NCBI RefSeq assembly: GCF_037975245.1
Contig: NC_092583.1
Coordinates: 15,404,764 to 15,468,763, forward strand
DNA length: 64,000 nt
Reading direction: 5' to 3'
Source of the DNA: Apostichopus japonicus
Taxonomy: Eukaryota; Echinodermata; Holothuroidea; Aspidochirotida; Stichopodidae
Shown here piece after piece: positions 25,701 to 37,700 of the stretch. Every line of letters begins with the position of its first letter. Position 1 is the stretch's first letter. The notes under the pieces were generated by a model, which saw nothing but the letters and a program-made list of their open reading frames with translations, did no database searches and had not been told where the DNA came from. A program made the translations under genes and the position numbers.

Positions 25701-28700
25701 TGTTTAATGTAATTATGAGTCATTAGCTTGAAGATATGTTCTAGTCTCTTGCACCATCTTCCTCGACCTCTGACCCCTAGGAGGTACGTACGAGAGTTTG
25801 AGTGGTCCGTGATGGCACAGGGAGGGTTAGGGGCAGGATGGGATACTATGAAGAGCAGCTTTAGTAGCATCAGCAGACACCTCATGGGATTCTACACCCA
25901 TTCCTCTTAATATAAAGATGTGTTCACATCATTCTTATTGTTTCACGTCCACATCATTCTTATTGTTTCACGACAGATCAACCCTCTGAAGGATGACGAC
26001 GAGCCTGTCAGCGACCAACCATTCATCAAGACCGGTCTTCTAGGCTTCCTTGGTCCTGTAAGTTGATATAGCAACCAGCAACCAGTGGCATTGAGAGTCT
26101 GGTCAGGCCTTGGGAGCATTTATTTTCTCTCTTTGGAGTCTTCTTTATCCTCCAGTATACTATGAAAATGAGGAGATATTATACTTTATCCCATATTTCC
26201 CTGGCCCTCTAATTGATCTCATGCCCGGGGGCAGTAACCTGCTGACTCCCCTCCCCACCCCCCCCCCCGAGTCAGACATGACAACTAAAATAGACCAACC
26301 ATCTTGTTGCAATCATGCTTTGTTAGAACTGAATGGATAATGATTGACATCATTGGTGTGAAGTAAAATATTTCTGCAAATAAAAGAAAAGCAAACAACA
26401 ACAAGAAAGGATGGGAGAAAGATCAATTAATTTTCACTTATGGACGACAATGTGATGCTGATGGTCAGAACAAATATATTGCTTAAGTCTGTGTGGAAAT
26501 CTGATGGATGTCTATTGCAACAAACTATTTGGTTATTAAAGATTTTTTTTAAAAAAATAGGAAAATACCCTAGTGTGTGTTTGCAAGTGCATGTGCGTAT
26601 AATGGGGTGAAGGGAGGGGTGCGGGTAGGGGTTTGCTAAGATAACTGATAAAAATAGTATGCATGGTTTTCTTACTTCTCTGTTTGATTTTGTTAAATGC
26701 ATTTTATTTTGATTTTTCTCTTTAGGGTGGCCTTGTATTTGTTTGTGGAAACACTAACGGCCTTATGCAAGTTTCAGATAGGAGACACAACACTGATGAC
26801 ATTATAGCCACAGTTCTGGCTGTAGAACCTATGAAATTCATCTACAGGGGAAGGTAAGCCATTTCGTTTTAGCATCGATAACGCCACGGATAACACCATT
26901 GCTAACACATCCACAATAAGGTTTTAATAAATCATTTACTTAAAAATTACTCTTAAATAGCAAAAGAGGAGTGACTTTTTTTTATTTAACATTAAGTGAT
27001 AAAAAAATATAAAAAGGATTCATAATGGAACTGATCTAAACAAAAACATGAAGATCGCAAAATGGTTGAAACAATTGAATTGTCTTAAGATCTCCATTTT
27101 TTGTTGTATTGTTAGAAGCAAGCAAACCTTTAAAGATATCAAATTGTTTTAATAAAACCTGTAATAATATCCTTTCCTACTATGAATATAATTTCATCTT
27201 CAGAAAGAAATATGATGATTGATGTGTATTTTTACAGGATAGCGGTGTTCTCTATCAAAGTATTACGAGATGAGAGAGTGGTCGTCATCGCAGAACAAAG
27301 ACCAGAAGCATCAGAAGAGGAGGTAACATATTTGCTTTTACAAAAAGCAAAACATTCTTTTGATTATTGTCGGTGCAGTTAGCAACAGCGAGATTGAGGT
27401 AACCTTTTTTTCCCTGCATCTCTGGGCTCTCAGTTTACCATTGTCCAAGGAAAGCAACTTATGACCAACACTGAAATGTTTGTCTATGTCATTTATAGAA
27501 GATGACACCAAACGCTGATTTGGTGTTGTGTATGTGCTGAAGTCCTGTGTTATTCTGTATTGTGGGCTTTCAGTTTACCATTGTCCAAGTAAAGCAACTT
27601 TGACCAACAGTGAAATGTTTCACTATGTCTATGTCATTTATAGAAGATGACACCAAACAATGATATGGTGTTGGGTATGTGACTAGTTGGTGGTGCAAAG
27701 TGTGTGTTGTTAAAGGAAAAAAGTAAACCTGTGTGTTGAGTAATCATTCCAGTTTAAGAGACCCAAGTGCCATTGACTCTTTTGGAGGTGCTATGGTGTT
27801 GCCAATGTGTCGAGTATTATCTTGCTAGTTAAAGAGACATTGCAGACAAATACTCAATTGGTGGTGTGGTGGTGTTGTCTATGCATTGATTGTTATTTTT
27901 GCTTATTTAAGAGATCACACTGTCGTTCACTTATATGGTGATGTTATGGTGTTGCTTATGTGTTGAGTATGATCTTGCTAATTAAAGAGACATCTACTCA
28001 GTTTTGTGTTGTGACGATGTTGCCATTGTTGAGTGTAATCTCGATAGTTTCTGACAATCACTCATTTGGTGTTATTTATGTCGTTGCCTTTGCGATGAAT
28101 ATTATCGGGCTGGTTAAAGAGACGTAGCATAGAATTACTCGGTGTTGCGTGTGTTACGTGTGTTGCCAATGTCATATGAGTGGATGGACCTAACTGATTC
28201 ACAAGTTTAATTCTCCTTTAATTAACCTCCTTTAATTAACCTCCTTTAATACTCGTATCATTTTCACTTAATGATTATTGGCACTCGTGGTGGAATTGAT
28301 TTTAATATCAGTTCAATGGATAGGTTCATAAGGGTTTTCATATTGACGTAATCCAACTGCAGAATATAAATGTATGGCTCTGGAGGGCACCGTTACTGGA
28401 TCTGTGTTTGTTAAACCTGAGCAAACATTTCATCACCCAATCGGAAAAATTGTTTGCCACAGATTTTCAAAAGGAACACGCTGTCGTGTGGAGTGAAGCT
28501 GATTAAATACTTTTTACATTTATTATCAGTCCAGATAAAACTGGGTATTGTTTAGCGATGGGCGATTAGCTTAATCTGTGAATTGTTCAAAATTATAGCA
28601 AAGCATTCTTATGATTTAAGTGTAAGTGGAATTTCACGGAGTGGTGACTCATAATTTAATTTTCAAGTTCGTAATGTTTTGAAGAAGATAGTCACAGCAA

Positions 28701-31700
28701 ATCTCTCTGTTGATTTCTTGGTCACTGCAAATATTTGAGGCTAGTTTTTTTGTCTAACTCTGCAAAATTGAATAAGAATGGGAAGAGGTGAGGGCATTGT
28801 GGTCAAGTGGTTAAGGCAGTGGACTTGTGATCTAAGGACGACAGGTTTGAGCCCTGGCCAGATCATTGCGTTGTGTTCTTGGGCAAGGCACTTTATCTCC
28901 ATTGCCTCTCTTCACCCAGGTGTATAAATGGGGACTTGCGAGGTGACTTGTAAATATAGTTGCGTGCGCCGGTTTGTGGCTGCACCCTATGGGAAGTCCC
29001 CCAGGGGACACGTGGCTGTGGTGCACTGTGGTGCCCCAGGAGAGATTGTTTGAATTGTGCACATTTTGGTGTGTAGGTGTGACAAGTTACCAATGACCAA
29101 GGTTAAGTAAAGCGCATAGAACTTTTGGATTATGCGCTACATAAATAAGGGGGTAATACTAATAATACTTAGATAAAATTCAAGTCATTTGTAAATAGTA
29201 CGTAAGAATCATTTATTGTATACTTAAAAAACGTTGTCTTGACTAACTGAATATTTGAGCACTTTCTCGAATGACTTAGATGAGATAAATATTGAATGGA
29301 ATACCGATATGGTTATGGTAAAAAATAATTTACGTATAAGTGGATGTTAACAAGAGTTTGTAGTTTGATGTCAGTAAGATCGAGTGCACTTTTGATCGCT
29401 TTGCTTATTTTGTATTATTCGTTTTAATTCCGTTCAAATCCAAGCAAGAATATTGAATTTGCATAACCAATCTTGTTTACATCTTCTTTGGAGCATTTCC
29501 AACAAATCAAAAAGTTTGAATTCAATCGTGGGATTATTTGAGATTCTTTTGCAAAAAGAAAGCTGAAACAGTATATTAAATCACCAAAAAAAAAAAAAAA
29601 ATATGAAAAAAGAAAAAACCATTACTGTCTAAATGCTGTATAAAGCTTAGTTTTTATTTGTATGTGGACATTTTTAGGAGGGAAAAAAGTCTTCAATCTG
29701 GCTGTTTTTTGGTTGACAATGCAACTTAATTGACGTTTATTTTCATTTTACATGCGCTTCTTTATCTCTTACTCTGGTGAGTAATTATTTTCAGTGAAGT
29801 TATTTTTTTCCTTTCGTTTCTGGCTAATTTTTACTTTATTCCTTTGAGCTTCCCTGTATATTTTATTGATTTATTTTTTGTTTTCTTAATTTCTTGTCGC
29901 AATCAAAGCTGCTCTTTTTTTTTTGTTGCATGTGAAAGAAGTTTGAGCACAGTTCCACTTTATGATTTGTGTTGCTCAGATATGTGCCTTGCGAAACATG
30001 ATTTTTTACTGTTTTTATGTGATTCTCTTTTAACTACCCAGTGTTTCCAGTGGATGAGTCGTGTCCTTCAAGCTATTGACAGCATTCATCAGCTAGGAGT
30101 GTACTGTCTCTGTCTTGTCAATCCTAATTCTCTGCCAAAGGTAAATTCCAGGATATCATGTAAAGAAGTAGGATGCACTCTATGTATGGTGGTGCCACAA
30201 GTATGGGAAGGTGCATGGTGCCACAAGTATGGTATGGTGCATGGTGCCACAAACATGGGTGCCACAAGTATGGTGCCACAAGCTTTTGGTAATAGATTGA
30301 GAAGTCATTGTCATTAGAACTTTTTATATTTATGGTTACCATATTTTAACCTTAGAAAGTTGGACGAGTTGTCTCGGTCTGGGAGAAGGAATCTAAGCTC
30401 TACTCATTTGTAGGGTAAAAATTTCTTTTGAAGGATACCTGCATGACCATGGTACGAGGTTTAAAGTGAAAAAAAAAAAAAAAACATAATATGCCTCGTA
30501 GCTAGATGGCGGAATCACTGTCAAGAACTTTCTGTCATAATATTACCACAACTCTATATGAACTTCCTGAAAATCTGAACGTTAAATACAATTAACCTGT
30601 AGGTTTCTGTAAGATAGAAAAAGTCCTGGTCAATGTGGACATATGGTAACCCTATTCTTGATTTTTTTTATTTTATAAAAATTTATTTTCCCTATTTTTT
30701 AAAGCATATCTCTAGTTAAATAGAAGCTTGGTATGAATGCTGGGTTGACTCGAGCATTGTTGAAAATTGTGTCCTAACATAAAGTGTAACATCTTGCCAT
30801 TATACCTGCAACCAACAAAGTTCAATTTGTTCCCAAAGATTGTGTTTATATATTCAAATTCCACCATTATCATACTTGTGAGGCACCCTGACGATTCTGT
30901 CTTAAACACTGTTTTTTTTTCTCTCTCTCCAGACACCTCTTGGTGGCATCCACCTATCAGATACCAAACAGAGATTCATGGAAGGTAGTCTTCACCCCAC
31001 CAATGTCCTCATGTGTCCCCACACCTGTGTCTCTAACCTGCCAAAGCCCCGTACCAAACAGTTCGATGTAGGGCCAGCTTCCATCATGATGGGCAACTTG
31101 GTCGCGGGGTCGCGGATTGCCGGAGCAGCCGGTAGAGATATCGGAAGACCCGATGAAGATAGTGATGCTGCAAAGAGAGTAAGTTGTTGCTAGGATACAG
31201 ATCACTCCATAAAGTTAGATTTTACCCGGATAGCATTTCACTGTTCCTTGTTTATTATAGAATTCCATGTCTCTTTGTTTAACGATCTCTTTCTGCATTG
31301 GAAGTATTTTGTATAGCTTTGCACTCCAAAAAGCACCCTGTTTCTGCGTCCTTATCTCTTAAAATTGCTACAACACATGTTTTCTCACTTTTTGTTATGT
31401 TCATTTTCAGTACCAGTTTCTATCAGAGGTGCTTAGGTGGAGAGCAAACAGTACTCCAGACCATGTGCTCTTTCAACAACTCAACAACAAGGTATGATAC
31501 CTGACCTTTTCTGATAATTTATTCATCAGTACCTGTAACCATCTGTCACTTAGAGACCTAGGTAACAGATAATTGAGTGCCAATAAAACTGCTAAACTTT
31601 TCACTCAGAGGATGTAGGTAGCAAATATTCTACAGGTGAACCAACATTACTCTTAACCAGCCTCTAAGAGGCCTATGAGCAAATATTGCACCGTGTACCA

Positions 31701-34700
31701 CAATCGCTGCTGACCAGTGCAGGCTAAGATGCTTAATAATCAACGTTTATGATTTACCACTATTAGTACTGACCGGTGATTAAGATACCAAAGGTTTCAC
31801 TGTGTAACACTATTGCTGCTGACCAGTCACTTAGAAGTCTGTAAAACCCATCTCATATTCCAGTTTTCATGTGTCTGAATTCCTTACCCCACAAATGATT
31901 GGTAACATGTAGCAGTTGAATTGTCAATGTTCAGAGAGTAAAACCTAGCAGGATAAAATTATGCTTTTGTGGTGTTACTGTTGCACACAGCTTTCTAAGC
32001 AAGGTAATCCATGTTTAACTCTTGCTACTGTTGTATACAGCACATCCAGCTGTATGATTCATGTTTATATGGTGCTGTTAAAAAACAAAGTGCATTTGTA
32101 GGATCACCATCTTTAGCTGGTGCTATTGTTACACCCAGCAGGATAACCATCTTTAGCTGGTGCTACTGTTACACCCAGCAGGATAACCATCTTTAGCTGG
32201 TTCTACTGTTACACCTAGCAGGATAACTGTCCTAAGATGGTGCTACTGTTACCTAGCAGGACAACCATCTTTAGCTGATGCTACTGTTACACTTAGCGGG
32301 ATACCTGTCTTAAGATGGTGCTACTGTTACACCTAGCAGGACAACCATCTTTAGCTGGTGCTACTATTATACCTAGCAGGATAACCATCTTTAGCTGGTG
32401 CTACTATTACACCTAGCACACCTAGAAGGATAACCATCTTTAGGTGGTGCTACTGTAACACCTAGCAGGGCAATCATCTTTTGCTGGTGCTACTATTACA
32501 CCTAGCACATACAATAGCTGCTGTTATATGCTAGTATTACACCTAGCACACCTTTGAAGTTTCACTCATATTTACATGGTGCTACTGCACACCCAACATA
32601 GCATTTTATGTCATATTGAGCCACTGTTATACACTGTTACCTTCCCTTGATGCTTTTGATGTTTTTTTTTTCATTTATTAGATTTGTGTCTTTTCTTTTT
32701 TCTTTACATAATTTTGGAAGTCATTTTTATTGTTATTTTCTTTGCATGGTTTAATGTGCTTTTCTATTTTTATGTTCGTGGTGCTGTTAAAGGATGAGTT
32801 CATTCACAGATAATATTCAGCTCCCATCTGACTATTACCTAAAACTAATTTGGGATTCACAGTGTTCTAATGTGTAGTAAATGGGGGGAGATATTACCAC
32901 TCAAAGTAACATGGATTATTATTATACTTCTCTAAAACCCCTCCCCCCAGCAAAAAAAAACCTATTCGGACTTGCAATTAAAGTTCTGCATTAAATTCTC
33001 TCAAATAGCATGCATTTCTTTAATGATCAAATGTATGGATTTCAGTTTTAATCCATGCAATTAGTCTCTCTAAATTGGATAGTAAAAACAAAGGGTATTA
33101 CTTAAGAAAAATAACCTAAGTAATATTTGTGGTAAACTTGGAGAATCCCTTTTTTGTAGTTTTGTGGTCACGTTGGTATTTTGTTACTCTTTTCTAGTCT
33201 AATTCTGATTTCTAATACTGCTATCTCCTCTGGTTTCCTTTGGATTTATTTTCATTCACTTTGGCAAATCCTATCTCAATTGTGTACACATTACTTCTGT
33301 TGACTACTTTCTGGTCTGAACTGAATCCCGTTGATCGATATTGAGTACTCAGTTTAATACTTCTGATATCCTTCTTGTACTTCTCACCATCGATTGAATA
33401 ACTCTTCTCCACATTGAATTACTTTCACCTTAATGGGTTCCTCTTAATTTCAATTCAGTAAGCTGTCCGATACTTCTTGCATCAAGTTAGTAACACTTAT
33501 ACGAATTTACTTGAACTTATCTCTATAGATTACGTACACTTACTAAAGAACATCACTGACCTGTGATAATCACACATTGGTTCCTGCATACAACTGTTCA
33601 TGTATTTTCATTATAAGAATTCTTAATTCGACATGTCACATAGTTTTCATGTGACTTGTCACACACAGAGTTCATCATGTGACATGTCGGATCCGACTCT
33701 CTATGTGATGTGTCAAGAGTCCTCGGAGTGACATGTCACATAAATGTTCTCTGAGTGTCACATCAGAGTTCTCCATTTGACGTGTCTCACACAGAGTTCT
33801 TCATGTGACACGTCGGATCGGACTTCTCTATGTGATGTGTCAAGAGTCCTCAGAGTGACATGTCACATAAATGTTCTCTGAGTGAGGTGTCACATCAGAG
33901 TTCTTCATATGGCATGTCACATCATAGTTTTTATGATACGTAACGGCTAGATTTAAATCTCAGTCGTTGGTTTTGATCGTAGGGATCGGTTAGCCAGTCT
34001 CTAAGTTGTCTTCAACTACACAAGCGTGCCGAGAGGGTCGGGGTTCTACTCCAAGAGAAGTGTCACATCAACACCGGAGATCACGTCGCCCTCATCTTTC
34101 CTCCTGGTACTGATCTTATCGTTGCATTCTATGGATGCCTTTATGTCGGTGAGTATCCTCGTGGGTGGGTAACCTTACTGTTATTACATCCTGGAGTACC
34201 CTTTGTTGATAGGTCCCTTCATAGGGTTAAGTATGATTTTTATTGCTGATATCTTATATACCCTTCTGGATGTCCAATAAGTTGAATTGATCAAGTAGTT
34301 ATATACAGGCATGAGCTTTTTCCGCGAATTCGCGGAATATCCGTGATTTCTTTTCTACCTCGGGGACAAAAACTATTATCCTAACACACTGTAGCATACG
34401 CAAACTGGAGCCTATACCGCAATTTTGCAAAGTTCTGTGATTTTTTTGTAAAACCTGGCTCATCCCTGTATACCTGACTAGTGTTTTCATCTTGTTTATA
34501 AAGTTGAGAGAGGTTGAGGCAGAGGTTTAACATTGAATGGAGTGTTCTCCTACATCCTTTCATCTCTCTACCTCATTATTCATACTCAGGTTACTAATCT
34601 CTCTTTTGTCTCACTTAATGACCTTAACGAGCTTACTTTAAAGACATGAGAATAAAGCACCAGCTTGCTTTGCTACGATATATTTTCTCTTCTTTCTTTT

Positions 34701-37700
34701 CCTGGCATCTACAGGTGCTGTTCCAGTCACTGTTCGTCCACCCCATCCTCAAAATCTTGTGACAACTCTTCCGACGGTCAGAATGATTGTTGAGGTCAGT
34801 AAGTCCGTGGTTGTCCTGTCGACTGCAGCAATCATCAAGCTTCTCAGGTCAAAGGTCAGTCACAGTAATTGCCTTAGCTTCTTTCCATCTTGTGGTCAAA
34901 TCCCACCTTATAAACTGTTGTTAACAGGAATAGTTTGCAATCTCTTGCTGATTTAACCCCTTCATTTTTATCTTTTAAATCTAAAAATAGTTTATATGAT
35001 TCAGTCGAGGTAGGGGTAGCTCTGAAATAATAGGTTATTGTTCTTTATTATTTAAATGTATGTATCCATTTCCTAGCAGGTTTTGGACATGATACGCAGA
35101 CAACACAGTTTCTACATAAACAGAGGAATCATCATTAATGAAACTACAAATAAAAAATCCCCCATTTCTCCTTCCTTCTCTCACCATCTTTACTGATATT
35201 TTTGCTTTCAAACCCAGTTTCTTGCATCTTCACTGCCTCAATCTTAGGGTAGCAAGAATGATCTGGGTACATCATTATGATTATATTATGATATGATTTA
35301 TTATAACTGTTGACTTATAGGAAGCAACAGGGACAGTTGATGTGAAGACATGGCCGCCTCTCCTGGACACTGATGACCTCCCAAAGAAGAAACTGACCAA
35401 CATCTACAGAGCCCCAACACCAGAGATGCTCTGTTATCTGGACTTCAGTGTCTCAACCACTGGCATGTTAGCAGGAGTCAAGGTCAGCCCATCCCTCCTC
35501 CTCTCCTCATCCTTCCCCTTCCTTGTTAATATCACCTTACACTGCTAGATATCCCTCGCCCCTCACCCTTTGTATCACTTATCACTTGGTTAGAAAGTAA
35601 TCTCATCCAAGGATATAATTGCCAACAATAATAGATGCAGTTTCAAAAGTCAGCCCCCCCCCCACCTTCCATTTTTTTGGTGCTCAAAATCTCTAACCAA
35701 TGACAAATTTCAGAATTTCTTCTCTTCACCACAAGCAGTTACTAATCCCTTTCCCCTTCCCCCCCCCCCCCACCCTTGTGATATTACCCACGGCTTGTTG
35801 TCAAACACCCTCAGAGCTCAGCTTTTTCACACAGAAATAGGAAGTAAGCTGCTCTTGATTGTTTAAATTTGATTGATCAAGAAATAATAATATTACTCAT
35901 TTCTGTTTATAAGCAAAATTGTAAATCAAAGGTAAAAATAAGATCATGATTGCAACTATTTAGAAGGTAATGTTTGTATTAGTTTCTTTGTTTTTCTTAT
36001 GCAAATGTTAACATATGTTTATTATATATATTATTCATTTTACAGATGTCCCACTCTGCATCAAGTGCTGCTTGTAGATCCTTGAAACTCTCCTGTGAAC
36101 TTTACCCATCTCGAGTAGTCTGCCTCTGTTTAGATCCCTACTGTGGCCTTGGATTCGTTCTTTGGGTCCTGAGCAGGTAAATATCTTGGATAATTTCCAA
36201 AAAAAGGGAAGAAAATTTAGAAATGTTTGACTTGCCAGAGCTTCTCTATCCTTTTGTTCATTAAAAGTATGAATAGTCAAGAAACAGTGGTTGCGTCGAC
36301 CATTTTATACGCCACTATATTGTGTCATGGCTGTTAGGCATTATTAGGGTATTAAGCACAACCATCATCATCATCATTATCATCATCATCCAAATATTGC
36401 AGCACTAGTTGCTCTTGGAATGGATTAAATCACCTGACCTTGGGTGAAAGTCCTTATAACTTCTGCAGAGTGTCTTCTCTGACCTTCAATCCATTGTGAT
36501 ACCTCCACAAGAGTTAACAATCATGAATATCCATGATGGTTTATTTGATTTATTCATTTATTAATTCATTTTTTCTCTTATCGCCAATTGTGTACAATGG
36601 GAAAGGAAGTCTCCTATAAAGTCTTCAGGAGACTAAGTTGTAGACTCCCTGGAAGGGAAGGAAAAAAATTTTACAAATATAAATAATACAGTATATACGT
36701 AAGGATTAAATATACAGTAATAATATCCTAATGATGCTGAGATGGATATATGAATAGATTATATAATACTAGTACGAGTTAATAAATTCCTTTTTCAAAT
36801 GTCTGGTGAATGTGGGTTTTGAAGGTATAGACTTCAACTTTTTTGATAGATCATTCCAAATTTGTATTGCTCTATTACGATGTGATGGTTATGTAAGACT
36901 CTGTTACCAAATTATTTAATGTATTTGATTTATTTGAAAACTTTTCCTTATTTTGCTGTAGTGTCTACTCTGGCCATCAGTCGTATTGTTATACCTTTAC
37001 AGGATATTAAGCTATGAATATTCATAACAATTTGGTGTAAGTGGTGGATTAAATATTTCTTCCTCAATTTGCTTCAGTGTCTATTCTGGTCATCAGTCTA
37101 TCGTTATACCTCCATTGGAGATTGAATCTAATCCTGCCTTGTGGTTGTCTGCCCTCAGTCAGTACAAAGGTGAGTAAACCATCTATTGTTCATCTATTGT
37201 TTCCATGTCTGTTGTTGAACCATCTATTGTTTAATCTATGGTTACATCTATTGTTTCCATGTCTGTTGTGGAACCATCTATTGTTTAATCTATTGTTTCT
37301 ATGTCTGTTGTTGAACCATCTATTGTTTCATCTATTGTTTCCATATTTGTTGTTGAACCATCTATTGTTTCATCTATTGTTTCATATATTGTTTCCATGT
37401 CTGGTGTTGAACCATCTATTGTTTCATCTATTGTTTCAATGTCTGTTGTGGAACCATCTTTTGTTTAATCTATTGTTTGTATGTCTAAGATAAAGACTGA
37501 TGGAGGATATCAACAAAGGATGAAATATCTCATGCCTTTGTCTAAGAAACTACCAGCCATTGGTATCCGCATGGTAGAGAGTTAAATAAACAGGGAGAGA
37601 AGAAAATATGTCATTGTTTGTAAATAAGAAACTCTCATAAAAGTTTTCTGAAGAAGGATATGGATCCAAAATTTGAGTTATGGCACAGGTGGGGTTCGAA

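Larger units (their letters stand above)
17612..31178 (+). other. DIP2: DIP2 first AMP-binding (ANL) domain, exons 6-20
   Basis: Exons 6-20 code for the first adenylate-forming-like domain. Recognisable family blocks are ALVYPNSDPAAFVSAFYGC (exon 19738-19848), GQQIGFLLGSCGITVALTS (20395-20622), the degenerate phosphate loop DGIIKGVTITR (21587-21754), VNVLDFKRDVGLWH, VKSRDMHWGLMA (23009-23128), MLLVADGANPW across two exons, GVLSMAGLSYGVVRVD (24490-24629), QTDEIGELCV (25427-25563), IKTGLLGFLGPGGLVFV across 25977-26853, and the C-terminal subdomain VEPMKFIYRGRIAVFS. Exons 30042-30140 and 30933-31178 (FQWMSRVLQAIDSIHQLGVY; EGSLHPTNVLMCPHTCVSNL) lead into domain two. The loop lacks the usual S/T-G-rich ANL signature, which suggests weak or altered adenylation. 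That functional reading is inference. Confidence 0.95.

Noticed and set aside
25774-25907. Coding-looking frame (REFEWSVMAQGG...) in a DIP2 intron
   Set aside because: Its frame does not fit the phase of the flanking exons, it ends in a stop and there is no family match. Possibly a relic, but unsupported.
32098-32520. Possible CRISPR-like array
   Set aside because: Units are contiguous degenerate minisatellite repeats without unique spacers, in a eukaryotic intron.
37077-37493. 138-codon frame rich in Leu-Phe that starts at a DIP2 exon
   Set aside because: Frame is shifted relative to DIP2 and runs through the minisatellite that follows the exon.
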